A stretch of DNA of 64,000 nucleotides from Planctomycetaceae bacterium (GTDB taxonomy: Bacteria > Planctomycetota > Planctomycetia > Pirellulales > Pirellulaceae). The notes beneath the pieces are model-generated. The model saw only the letters and a program-made list of their open reading frames with translations, was not told the DNA's origin and ran no database searches. The translations under genes were made by a program, and so were the position numbers. The stretch spans positions 1 to 64,000 of the forward strand of contig JACKHN010000012.1 of assembly GCA_020638975.1 (NCBI GenBank), in the 5' to 3' direction. Positions 34,796-43,080 of the stretch are shown piece after piece (positions within the stretch are counted from its first letter, which is position 1; every line of letters starts with the position of its first letter).

Positions 34796-36430
34796 TTATG
34801 AGTTCGGTACACAATCATGAATGGCGGGTTTTTCAATGCGTTCCATTTCGACCGGATAGTTCTCGAACTGCATGGTGTAACAATCTTCGAACAACGGCCG
34901 CAGGAATTCGTCGGTATCGGGAGCGTAGTGCGGCCTGGAAATGTATTCGTGGCCATCCGGCGTAGCGCGAATGTCACCTTCCTCGATGACGACTTCACCG
35001 CCTTTGATCACATAGCGTGGATGGCCGAACATGCGGGCCACGTCTTTATCTTCTTCGTAGATGACGATGTCGGCATCGCAACCCAAGCCAAGATTACCTT
35101 TGTGATGCAATCCAAGCGCTCGTGCTGGACCAGCGGACATCGACGTCGCGATCTCGTACAGCGTGTACTCGCGAGTCAGTTCGGGCAGCGTGATGCGTTC
35201 CTTGATCTTGTCGGGCAGTTTCTTCAAGCACTCGGTGCGGAAGTCGGCACACATCAGCAACTGGATGATCTCCGGGTAACGCCAGAAGCAGCCGCCATTG
35301 GGATGATCGGTCGACAGGAACACTTGCCACGGATTCTTGATCAACAGCAGCAGTTCGAGTCCGACCGACCATTGAATCGCGTTGACAAGGTTGCTGGGTC
35401 GATAGGTATAAGGCACGATCCCACAACCGGTTTCGTTTTCGACGTCCAGGTTGCCCCATTTGCGACCCGTCAGCTTATACAGCAGATGCTGCCACGGCCC
35501 ATCGGCCGTAATCGTCACGGTGTCTCCGAACAGCACCGCGCCGGCGTCGGTCGTGACGTTCGGATGCGTATTGAAATACTCGGCCAGTTGTGCCGTCTCG
35601 GATCGCATCTCGTCCCAGTCGTCGCCGCCGTAAGCGTGATATTGCGAATGTGCGATATGGGCTCGGTGTCCATCGAGATGATTTAAAGTGTCGAGCGTCG
35701 TCGAGATGTTGCCGGGTGCTCCGAGGTTATTGCAATGGAGATGCAATGGATGCGGCAGTCCTAGCTCGTGGCAAATTCTGGCCAACTGCGAGATAATGTC
35801 CCCGGGAGTTAGCCGCGTGAAACCTTCGATCGGCGAGGTGAGTTGCTTCGCGTCCTTGCCCCATTTCCAGGCCGCGACGCCGCCAGGATTGACGGCCTTC
35901 ACACCGTACGACTTGGCCGCCCAGATGTACCACGCGACAACATTCTTGGCTCGTTCGTACTCGCCCTTTTCCATCAGGTCGAGCATGATCTCGTTGTTCG
36001 CCATCAACGTGAGCGTGCTCTTGTCGACGATTGGAATGTCGCTGAGTTCTTCGTGGGTGTGTCGTGCGGAGAGCACCGGGACCGCGGCTTCGTTCACCGT
36101 GGTCCAGCCCATACCGGCGTAAAGATAACCAGTCGCAAATGTTGTGGGAGCCATCCCGCCGATGCCCGAGCGCCGGGACTGGGAGCGAATGAAGGCTTGT
36201 GTACGGCGATGATCTTCGGGAGTCATCGCGCGAGCAAAGTTGATGGCTCCGCCAGCGACATGCGTATGCACATCGACACCGCCGGGGAAGACGATCATGC
36301 CCGTCGCATCGATCGTCCGACCTTCTTCGGCGGACGCCACGAACTTGCCCTCCGAGACAAACAGGTCTCGCACCTCGCCATCAATTCCATTTGCGGGGTC
36401 GTAGACCTTGCCGCCGGTGATTCGAAGCAT
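34796..36430 (-). CDS. fwdA: Formylmethanofuran dehydrogenase subunit A (amidohydrolase)
   Basis: The ATG at 36430 gives 544 residues of a binuclear-zinc amidohydrolase. HTHVAGG (His55, His57) opens the metal site, VKAVNPGG contains the Lys expected to be carbamylated, HLHCNNLG gives further His ligands, and STDHPNGG carries the catalytic Asp. FwdA converts formate and methanofuran to and from formylmethanofuran; bacterial FhcA hydrolyses the formyl group. It follows fwdB by five bases. The reading frame extends upstream into the complement of fwdB, but that part is a shadow. Together with fwdB, fwdC and fwdD it makes up the C1-oxidising complex. Confidence 0.94.
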   Translation of the reverse strand: MLRITGGKVYDPANGIDGEVRDLFVSEGKFVASAEEGRTIDATGMIVFPGGVDVHTHVAGGAINFARAMTPEDHRRTQAFIRSQSRRSGIGGMAPTTFATGYLYAGMGWTTVNEAAVPVLSARHTHEELSDIPIVDKSTLTLMANNEIMLDLMEKGEYERAKNVVAWYIWAAKSYGVKAVNPGGVAAWKWGKDAKQLTSPIEGFTRLTPGDIISQLARICHELGLPHPLHLHCNNLGAPGNISTTLDTLNHLDGHRAHIAHSQYHAYGGDDWDEMRSETAQLAEYFNTHPNVTTDAGAVLFGDTVTITADGPWQHLLYKLTGRKWGNLDVENETGCGIVPYTYRPSNLVNAIQWSVGLELLLLIKNPWQVFLSTDHPNGGCFWRYPEIIQLLMCADFRTECLKKLPDKIKERITLPELTREYTLYEIATSMSAGPARALGLHHKGNLGLGCDADIVIYEEDKDVARMFGHPRYVIKGGEVVIEEGDIRATPDGHEYISRPHYAPDTDEFLRPLFEDCYTMQFENYPVEMERIEKPAIHDCVPNS

Positions 36431-36435
36431 GTTTA

Positions 36436-37770
36436 CTATACCTGTGCTGCAGTCATCTGTGCGCCCTCGGGCATCCAGAACGGCTTCTTGACGATGGCCT
36501 GCTTGATGCGGCGTACGACCTCTTCGTCGGTGGGGTAAGGCGACTTGAGGGCTGGCTTTAACGGTAACGGAATCTCGTCCATGCGATAAGCCGTCCCCGG
36601 TGCCGCGATGCCGGCGGGAGCGGTGGTAATGTGAACTTTCGCGAGGTTGCTCGTGTGGGTGACGTGTGGGTCCAACACAATCGTGGGAATCCGAGCGAGA
36701 TGATCGATGGCCGGTTGAGGCATCGTCGCGCCGGGGTCGGCTCCGATAATAAAGGCCGCGTCGGCATCGCCTCGCACCAGGACGTCGACCGTCGAGAACT
36801 CGCCCGGGTTGTAACGCGGATAGCCGCGATTGAACGTGATGCCAAAGGGATAGCCCGTCTGCCACCGCATGATCACGTCCGCACCGGTCACGTTGCCGTG
36901 GCCGCGCATCGGCATCGCCACGAATTTGGTAAAAGCGTTCATCTCGGCAGCCAGCGTCAGTAGCGCGGCAGAATTCATGTGCTTGCCGCGTGTCATGGAA
37001 AGTCCCATGCCGAAGAACACGCAGCCGAATTTCGCCTTCTTCATCCGCTCGATAAGATCCGTACACTGCTCCAGCGTGATGCCCGTCTCTGCGACCGCCT
37101 CCTCGCTCACCTTCTGATCTTTAATCAGCGCTCGCAAGATCGTGATCAGTTCAAAGTCTTTGCCGGGACGAACCTGCAGGAAGATGTCAGCGGCCTTGGC
37201 GCTCTTCGTCGGGCGAATGTCAACCAACACCGCCGTCCGATCCTTGCGGCCTCGCGGCAGAAACTTACTCTTGGGCATCAACGCATATTTCGTAAAGTGC
37301 CGCGGATGGCACTCGGCGGGATTGCCTCCCCAGTACATCACAAAATCCGCTCGGTTCTTTACTTCACCGAGTGTACAAGTCACCTTGCCGCCCAACTGAG
37401 CAGCGATTTCCGTGGGACCATGTCACAAGGATGTGTGGCTGTCCAGCAGACCACCTAAGAGGTCTGCCAGGGCCACACACTCGCGTTGTGCTTCACAGGT
37501 TGTATTGCTCATGCCATAGACCAACGGCATGTCGGCTGCGTGCAAGTGCGTCGCCGCCGCTTCGATGGCTTCGTCGAGCGTTGCCTCTTTGCCATCGATG
37601 AGGGCATCGGGATACTTGCGCTCGACGGTGTGATTCAGAAACCAAGCCGTACCCAGCACGCAAGCCTTCTTTGCTTTGAGGATGCGCGTCTCGTCGGCGT
37701 GCAATTCAATATCATCACACACACAGCCACAGAACGTACACGTTGCGTTGTTTACGACCGTGAGAGTCAT
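36436..37770 (-). CDS. fwdB: Formylmethanofuran dehydrogenase subunit B, probable selenoprotein (in-frame TGA)
   Basis: Two open segments, 37426-37770 and 36436-37422, lie in the same frame and are separated only by TGA at 37425-37423 (codon 116). The first has the [4Fe-4S] motif CTFCGCVCDD (Cys11, 14, 16, 18). The second begins HGPTEIAAQLGG and continues TLGEVKNRADFVMYWGGNP, as in archaeal FwdB. The TGA is exactly where those enzymes have the tungsten- or molybdenum-ligand Cys or Sec, followed by the catalytic His. Methanopyrus FwuB uses Sec here. A SECIS-like hairpin follows. The ATG at 37770 has AGGAG five bases upstream. A pseudogene is possible but the rest is intact for 328 codons. Confidence 0.87.
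37387..37425 (-). promoter_or_regulatory. In-frame TGA and candidate bacterial SECIS hairpin
   Basis: Eighteen bases after the TGA (37425-37423) the mRNA can form a stem of 7 pairs, GCUGCUC with GGGCGGC including two G-U pairs, closed by the loop AGUU (37397-37394). The loop begins 25 bases after the UGA and has G in its second position. This fits the bacterial SECIS pattern as I recall it (loop 16-37 bases from UGA, G in the first two loop bases). Found by eye only. Confidence 0.65.
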
Positions 37771-37835
37771 GAGCACTCCTGTTAGTTAGTGTTCTCAGCC
37801 GTCATATCGTCCGAACCGGACGGAACAAGGAACGT

Positions 37836-37997
37836 TCAGCCCAGGGCCCGGCCCTGGCACGATCCTCGTACACGGCGCGGCATATAGCGCCCGGGTTCGA
37901 CTTCTTCCCAGGCCGAAACCGCTGTGGTTTCGTCAGGCAATGCGAAATGAGGGCTGTCGGATGCCGCCAAGTCAGCGTTTGGTTCTGGTTTGTTCAT
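37836..37997 (-). CDS. Small conserved-looking 53-residue protein in the fwd operon
   Basis: An ATG at 37997 with GAGGAAA eight bases upstream opens a 53-codon frame that ends TGA at 37836. The N-terminal half is acidic (ADLAASDSPHFALPDETTAV) and the C-terminal half basic, ending EPGRYMPRRVRGSCQGRALG. The position between fwdD and fwdB, the strong ribosome-binding site and the non-random ending support a real gene. I do not recognise the family. It might be an assembly or regulatory factor for the complex. Confidence 0.6.
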   Translation of the reverse strand: MNKPEPNADLAASDSPHFALPDETTAVSAWEEVEPGRYMPRRVRGSCQGRALG

Positions 37998-38021
37998 GAG
38001 ACATTTCCTCGTGACGCGTAT

Positions 38022-38369
38022 CTATTGCGGGACTTCGACTCGTTCGACTTCGACTTCCCAACCCTTTGACGTCGGCATTCCTGTGCCATCGGTGTCGCCG
38101 CCCATCAAGCGACAAGTCGGCGGGCCGTAGGGAATAAACAGCAACCCATCAGGCACTTTGGCTTCGGTGCATTGAAAGATCGCTTCGCCGAATTCGGTGC
38201 TCACGCGCACGGAATCGCCGTCAGTGATCCCCAGACTTTCCATATCGGCGGCACTGATCTCGAGCGTTGTAACAATCTTCTGGTATTCGTCTCCATATTT
38301 ACCCACATTGATCTGCGACCCCTGTTTGGCGGTCCGCATGGGGTTCAGGATGAATTTTCGAGCGGCCAT
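38022..38369 (-). CDS. fwdD: Formylmethanofuran dehydrogenase subunit D (molybdopterin dinucleotide-binding)
   Basis: The 115-residue protein resembles the C-terminal molybdopterin-dinucleotide-binding domain of molybdenum/tungsten enzymes that forms FwdD in methanogens: FILNPMRTAKQGSQINVGKY, then LGITDGDSVRVSTEFG, and LLFIPYGPPTCRLMGGDTDGTG. It helps hold the pterin cofactor over FwdB. Its presence argues for a true metal-dependent dehydrogenase, because the bacterial formyltransferase/hydrolase complex Fhc has no such subunit. The ATG at 38369 is chosen; a TTG at 38411 is the alternative, and neither has a strong ribosome-binding site. It is the first gene of the operon. Confidence 0.87.
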   Translation of the reverse strand: MAARKFILNPMRTAKQGSQINVGKYGDEYQKIVTTLEISAADMESLGITDGDSVRVSTEFGEAIFQCTEAKVPDGLLFIPYGPPTCRLMGGDTDGTGMPTSKGWEVEVERVEVPQ

Positions 38370-38726
38370 AAGCAGGGCAGACGAGGCGTGTAGGAGGGAC
38401 AGGTTGGCCAAAGCCGGTAGGTTCGCTGCACATGCACAACACAGCGAACAAGCTTACCCATTGTAGCCAAAATAGCTTCAAAACTAAATCGGTTCGACGA
38501 ACAGGTAGTAGTGGTACGGTTTGAAACTCCGGAAAGGGTCTGAAACTCCGGAAAGTAGGACGGCCACTCTTGGTCGTCTTTTGTCGGGCAGGAGTGACCG
38601 ACTTACGGCAAAGTGTACCACCTACCGACGGACAGGTAGTGTCCCAGCAGTGTAGCGCGCGGTAATCCGTCAATTGGTGCCTGTTCGGTGGAATCGGCAG
38701 AAGGTGACAAGAAAGGCAGGTTTCGA
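38370..38726. promoter_or_regulatory. Divergent intergenic region with a 15-base direct repeat
   Basis: The 357 bases between fwdD (leftward) and a small rightward gene carry two copies of TGAAACTCCGGAAAG at 38522-38536 and 38541-38555, a 19-base period. Each contains TCCGGA, so the site could be an operator for the fwd promoter or the small gene. No gene is visible. Function is unproven. Confidence 0.45.
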
Positions 38727-38957
38727 ATGACCAAGGAGGAGACGATCAAAGCCCTCTTGGGAGACGAGAAAACCGACATTGGTGCCATCCTCGCTGGTGA
38801 AGGCGAGTGGTTCTCGCACATTGACGATACGGTCACCGAGAACTGGGGCGAACTGCCAGACGAGGCCAAGGCAATCGCGTATCTGCGGGGCGTTCGCAAG
38901 CAGGAACTCAAAGACGAGTCGATGGAGCTTCACGAGAGGGTTGATCGGTTGAGTTGA
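38727..38957 (+). CDS. Small acidic hypothetical protein
   Basis: The ATG at 38727 follows GGCAGG and gives 76 residues, acidic and helical: KEETIKALLGDEKTDIGAIL, then ENWGELPDEAKAIAYLRG and a coiled-coil-like tail (VRKQELKDESMELHERVDRL). I know no matching family. It is short and intact. Its last 50 bases overlap the end of the leftward frame at 38908-39399. Confidence 0.42.
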   Translation: MTKEETIKALLGDEKTDIGAILAGEGEWFSHIDDTVTENWGELPDEAKAIAYLRGVRKQELKDESMELHERVDRLS

Positions 38958-39399
38958 TCTCATCTTGAAGCACCTTCACTCTAATGTTCAGGATTGCCAA
39001 GAGCATTACCGATGCCGCGATAAACTTCCGGCGTTCGTCTGAAATCCTAAGAGACATTTCGTGGGTCATAGTTTCTAGGTATCTGTCAATCGCCGACGAT
39101 AGTATGCCCTGAAGCACGTCATCTAGTTCGGCGATGATTGACGCCAGTCGCTCTATGTCAAATGAGTGCCTGTCAGCTCGGTGCGCTGACGGAATCCTCA
39201 TCTTGTTTATCGTCACGAGTGCGATTCGCTCGTTGTCACAAATCAAACCCAATGCGTGAGATTCGCGAGCGCGGGGCGCGAACGATCCGAGTGGAGACGC
39301 CAAGCCTTCAAATAGCCCGTCCTCATCCGCTTTACTCAAGGGGCCAGCCTGTAGCTCGGCGAAATCGTTTGTTAGGGCCAAAGGTCCGGCCATTTGCAA
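38908..39399 (-). CDS. Possible hypothetical protein whose start lies inside a repeat
   Basis: An open frame of 163 codons with helical content toward the end (RISDERRKFIAASVMLLAIL). The first codons (MAGPLALTNDFAE) are simply the complement of the dispersed repeat at 39359-39544, and the other copy at 53219-53404 yields the same peptide, so the true start is downstream or the gene was truncated by the repeat. Codon use is unremarkable. A remnant is at least as likely as a gene. Confidence 0.3.
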   Translation of the reverse strand: MQMAGPLALTNDFAELQAGPLSKADEDGLFEGLASPLGSFAPRARESHALGLICDNERIALVTINKMRIPSAHRADRHSFDIERLASIIAELDDVLQGILSSAIDRYLETMTHEMSLRISDERRKFIAASVMLLAILNIRVKVLQDEINSTDQPSREAPSTRL

Positions 39400-39544
39400 T
39401 TGACCTATCGCGGTCCTTGCAAACGGTCGGGCCGTTGGCCCTACGATTCATTGCTATTGACAGTACCCAGCCCTTCAGGCTGGGCTAGGTAATCGGACGG
39501 GGCCTTGCCCCTAAACCAAAAATCGCAACTTCAAAGCTGACGCT
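39359..39544 (+). repeat. Dispersed repeat family, copy A (about 185 bp)
   Basis: The segment contains GGTCCGGCCATTTGCAA, an inner GGTCGGGCCGTTGGCCCT block, and CAGCCCTTCAGGCTGGGCTA followed by GGACGGGGCCTTGCCCCTAAA. The same blocks in the same order and orientation occur at 53219-53404 with scattered substitutions. Several short inverted repeats (GGGCC...GGCCC, GGGGC...GCCCC) suggest a folded RNA or DNA element. No coding capacity is supported. Confidence 0.82.
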
Positions 39545-39562
39545 TTTAGATTACCCATTGCT

Positions 39563-39645
39563 GGTCGATCTGCCGGTGAAGGCTTTGGTGGTGCCGCCCC
39601 GCCGAGCGCAAGGCAAAGCCTTCTCCGTGCCCGAAGATCGACCGA
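39563..39645. repeat. Long imperfect hairpin
   Basis: GGTCGATCT, then AAGGCTTT, is answered by AAAGCCTT and AGATCGACC after a GC-rich loop of about 30 bases, giving an imperfect stem of roughly 25 pairs. It lies 35 bases right of the dispersed repeat copy A and may belong to the same mobile structure. No gene is visible in 39645-39878. Confidence 0.6.
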
Positions 39646-39878
39646 CCAAGAAGTGATTTTTAACGCTCCGTAATCAGGCTAGAACAGCCACGCCCTCGGA
39701 GCGTCACGAATCGCTGACGCTGTCGCTCATGACGACTTCCCGAAGACTTTCGGACGCTCCGAGTGGCAAGGTTCAACAGACGGATCTCTCAGATGTCTTC
39801 AACCAATGAATCGACTAAAAGCCTTCCGCACGAACCTCGCCGCAGCGTGGTTATCAATACTCTTTTCCAGGATAAACC

Positions 39879-39998
39879 ATGAACAACGAATCGCCAAATC
39901 AATCCGCCACCGAACCGCTGATCGTCGGCATCGACTGGGCCGACTCCAAGCATGATCTTCGGGTTGTGATTGTCGTGAAAGTGGCGCTGCCCAGCTAA
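39879..39998 (+). pseudogene. IS110-family transposase N-terminal fragment
   Basis: An ATG at 39879 opens 39 codons ending at a TAA. Residues 15-26 (LIVGIDWADSKHD) are the N-terminal RuvC-like Asp motif of IS110/IS1111 transposases. The frame then stops, and the remaining catalytic parts of the roughly 400-residue enzyme are not found downstream, so this is a decayed remnant of an insertion in the accessory region between the fwd operon and the tRNA gene. Confidence 0.7.
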
Positions 39999-40382
39999 AA
40001 AAGGGCCGCTTGGAACCGTTCGCCAAAAAGGAACTCGGTGCAAAGTGTGTGCGTAGAAACTTACAGTGAACGGACGACGTCTTGAGTTGGTACTTGGTGG
40101 CACTGCTAAAAGCCACGTAACAGGGGGGAAGGGAGTTGATGGAGATCTCGATCGAGACTTGCTGCGAGATTCTCCACGAGCATGGCAGGCCGAGTGCTCG
40201 ACATCTTCGACGCAGCGCATCGATCGCCGCAGGAATTGCCGTATCTGGGGATCGACGTCCGCTCGATTCGCAACGCGTTTCGAGGCCAAAAGACGCTTCA
40301 CAAAATGGGGTCAAAAAAATTTCAATTAGGCGCTTGACATTCTCTCGAACGAAGACACAATGAGGGAGTTAGGTACCTGACA

Positions 40383-40425
40383 TGTCTCCACTCATGCCAA
40401 GTTACTGCCCCACTTGGCGGAGACA
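40383..40425. repeat. Hairpin sharing its loop with the following terminator
   Basis: TGTCTCC plus GCCAAGT pair with ACTTGGC and GGAGACA around the loop TACTGCCCC. The next hairpin at 40434-40476 has the same loop core (CTGCCCCAC) with different stem sequence, so the two covary as tandem structures. Confidence 0.6.
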
Positions 40426-40433
40426 ACACTTCT

Positions 40434-40476
40434 AGGCCTCTTCAGGTTTCTGCCCCACCTGGAGAGGCCTTTTTTA
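40434..40476 (+). terminator. Rho-independent terminator-like hairpin
   Basis: AGGCCTCT and CAGGT pair with ACCTG and AGAGGCCT, followed directly by a run of six T on the plus strand. It is a textbook intrinsic terminator and would stop transcription entering from the left, just before the AbiGi-like gene. Confidence 0.8.
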
Positions 40477-40616
40477 TTTCTTGGCGTTCGCCCGCCCAGG
40501 TCATTTTTCTAATTGACCACACTCTTTCGCAAGCGATAAAACTACACAGTCATATCCATGTCGCACGCGGCATTCGATGTACATGAGTGGGTAGCTCCTA
40601 TCACGATGGCCCGATC

Positions 40617-42144
40617 ATGCCATTTCAGCAGACTCAGTTTGGGCGACTGCTATTCGAAGCCGGCTGGTTGCCAACTGGTGACGAGCTAAGTGTCGAACAG
40701 AGTGACGACTTACTGCCTGCGATTCTCGAAGTGTGGCAGTCTTGTGATCCCAAGACGCTTTCAGCGACTTCCCGCAGCCGAGCCACGAATGTGCAATTAT
40801 GGCTCGCCGAACAGATCTCGAACGGCGCGCAACTGACCGCCGTGGGTACAACTGCTGATTCGAAGCAACACTGGCTCGGCAGTCGACTAATATGGTGGCC
40901 ACTCGGTCAACCCAACGGTTCGCAGATCGGCATCACAAGTTCTCGCCTCGGTCGCCGGTTAGACACGCAAGCAGACTGGTTCACGGTCTTTCGCGCGGCA
41001 TGTTCGAAGATCAATCGTGACGACGATGTATTGTTAACCGCAGTGAATACGACTCCAGATCGATTCGTCGATCGAGCCGCCGAGTTGTTTGGTGTGCGCG
41101 TCGTTTCGATGCGATGCTCGCAAAAACGGGAGTCGATCGTTGCTTGGCTCAAACGCATTCGCAAAATGGTCTCAACGACTCGCGGTTCAGTGTTTCCCGC
41201 CTATCTATCGCCCGAGAGCACGACTGGTTCCGTCGCCGCCGAACATCCCGACGCCGACCTGCCAACTCGCGATCGCGCCGTCGTGGCACTGGCAGACAGG
41301 TTATTGGTGTTCCACCTTCGTCGCAACGGCCACTTGGACAAACTAGTTCGTGCGCGTTTGAGCAATCCCAATTTTCCAGCAGGAACCGTGTTCATCGCAC
41401 TTGGCGAGGGTCTTGTGAAGCGTGACTTAGCGGACGACTTGTTGGATCAAGGGGCTGTCGGATGGGTCGTATTGAATACACTTCGTCCCAAACTGAGCGT
41501 CGCGCGCGAAGGCACGCATATGAAGCCGGCGGCGATCGTCAAGCTGCCTCCGAATGACAAATGGGAGTGGCTAACTCACTGCACGCGTGCGCAGGCGGAT
41601 GCCTGGCCGGATCAAGAGCGACACGAGTACATCGACGAACTCCTGCTAGCTTCCGCAGCCACAGATCATTCCGCGTTTGCAGCGCTTCGGCGAATCATTG
41701 ACAACCAACGTTTGGTCGCTTCCTCACGGATGATTCGAGGCGACACCCGAGTGGTTTGTTTCACGGCGGTTCCGTTGAGCGAACTGCCGCAACTTCGATC
41801 TTTCCGCTCGCACCTTGCGCGATGGGACTTCGAACCATATGGCATCTGTATCCGCCGCGAGTGGCTCGAATCGCGAGACTGTTTGCCGGTGCGATATGGT
41901 GACGACTTCGCTTTGGGCGTCGCTAGACCTCCAAGACCGACCGTACTTTCAAGTGCAAACAAGCACGTGTCGCCAGAGCGGCAGGACGATCGATTGGAGC
42001 GTCGAACGAGAGTGGCGTCATGTCGGTGACGTGGAGCTAGAGGAGTTGCCAGCGAATGCTGGCCTCGTCTTTGTTCCCACACGGGAAGAAGCGGAGCAAT
42101 TGGTGACTATCAGCCGCTGGCCAGTCACCGTCTTGGACGGGTAA
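40617..42144 (+). CDS. AbiGi-like hypothetical protein, frameshifted near 41915
   Basis: The first frame starts at ATG 40617 and runs about 430 sensible codons to LPVRYGDDFA near 41910. It then turns into basic nonsense, while the +1 frame continues with a convincing ending: DLQDRPYFQ, then IDWSVEREWRHVGDVELEEL and VFVPTREEAEQL, to a stop at 42144. One base too many in the GCTTTGGG stretch explains it. The segment CFTAVPLSEL to YGICIRREWL plus EREWRHVGD resembles the AbiGi family of abortive-infection proteins. The N-terminal 300 residues have no recognised domain. A natural pseudogene, a programmed shift or a base-call error are all possible. It may be a decayed phage-defence gene in an island. 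Confidence 0.6.
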
Positions 42145-42248
42145 GACGCTGAATCTACAACGCGAAAAAGGGCGAGGTTCCGATCAAGCTGCGAACTCGA
42201 TGTGAAACCTCACCCTTTCCGAAAACACCGAAAGAGCAACAAGGATAG

Positions 42249-42575
42249 CTAGACTTCAGTGGAGTTATCTGCGTTTTGTTCTGTGGGAGCTGCGGCGCGA
42301 CGTCGGCGAGTGCGTCGAACTGGTTTGGCGGAAGCCCAGTCTTTTGTTAACGATTCAAACACGTCGGGCGACTCGTAACGGACGATGCCTTTGCCATCTG
42401 GCATCGGGCCGATGAGACCGCGAAAGACCGGTTGACCTCGCAAGGAGAGATCGGTGCTGCTGTCTTCAATTCCGATCTGGCTGTGCATCTTAAGCAGCGG
42501 TTCGGGTTTGTCGTAGTCGCGAATTCGGATCGAACCGTCCGTGCCCCGCGTCACCACTCGATAGTTCTTCGTCAT
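42249..42575 (-). CDS. Hypothetical protein with basic C-terminus
   Basis: The ATG at 42575 has GAGGTGAG five bases upstream, so translation is likely. The 108-residue product has an N-terminal beta-rich part (YRVVTRGTDGSIRIRDYDKP), a GLIGPMPDGKGIVRYESPD segment and a basic tail (KPVRRTRRRRAAAP) that could bind nucleic acid. No family is recognised. It stands alone, convergent with the AbiGi-like gene. Confidence 0.6.
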   Translation of the reverse strand: MTKNYRVVTRGTDGSIRIRDYDKPEPLLKMHSQIGIEDSSTDLSLRGQPVFRGLIGPMPDGKGIVRYESPDVFESLTKDWASAKPVRRTRRRRAAAPTEQNADNSTEV

Positions 42576-42985
42576 GTCTCACCTCAGCACAAGGATATTT
42601 ACCAGGAGGATGTTCATCAGGGGACACTAACCCACAGGGATACCCCATCTCACCACAAGCAACGTATCGTCTGAGCTGGCAACGAGTTCACAGATAAACT
42701 CTTGGCGCAACTACATGACGGTCATCCCCGCGAACCCTCAAATCGAGCGCGATGGCGCTGCGCCCTACGAACATCACGCGATCAGGGCCGATGTGTTCCA
42801 CCTGAAACAATTCTTCCGAACGCGAGTAGCGCAACACACGGTATCCACGGGTTGGTCCGCTCATTCCGAATCGCGCGGCTCTAGCGAGGATGCCTCGGGA
42901 ACCAGATGCCGTTACGGTGCATCTATCGGCAATCGCAACGACATCTTGCCCGGAACGGCCTCGGCGAGTAAACATAGAGGGGTTC
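42576..42985. other. Intergenic region upstream of tRNA-Ser
   Basis: These 410 bases hold open frames on both strands, each under 110 codons and mutually overlapping. None has a ribosome-binding site or a recognisable motif. The promoter of tRNA-Ser must lie near 42940-42980. I see nothing else. Confidence 0.4.
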
Positions 42986-43067
42986 GGAGGGTACGCGAAT
43001 GGTTAGCAACCGCATTCGAAATGCGGCGCCCCGCAAGGGGTTGAGGGTTCGAATCCCTTGCCCTCCG
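42986..43067 (+). tRNA. tRNA-Ser(CGA)
   Basis: The acceptor arm GGAGGG pairs with CCCTCC. The anticodon stem CCGCA/TGCGG encloses TTCGAAA, giving anticodon CGA, which reads the serine codon UCG. The long variable arm GCCCCGCAAGGGGT is the class II feature of tRNA-Ser, and the T arm is GAGGG TTCGAAT CCCTT. CCA is not encoded. A strong hairpin follows at 43081. tRNA-Ser genes are common integration sites, and the region to its left is accessory in character. Confidence 0.93.
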
Positions 43068-43080
43068 CTTGAGGAAACAC

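Noticed and set aside
36431..37066. N-terminal extension of the fwdA frame
   Set aside because: It is an out-of-frame shadow of fwdB; fwdA starts at the ATG at 36430.
36436..37395. Treating fwdB as two separate genes or a pseudogene
   Set aside because: Both parts share one frame and the only stop is a TGA at the Cys/Sec position, so a single selenoprotein gene is the simpler reading.
42688..43044. Small frames on both strands upstream of and into tRNA-Ser
   Set aside because: They overlap each other and one runs into the tRNA, and none has a motif or ribosome-binding site.
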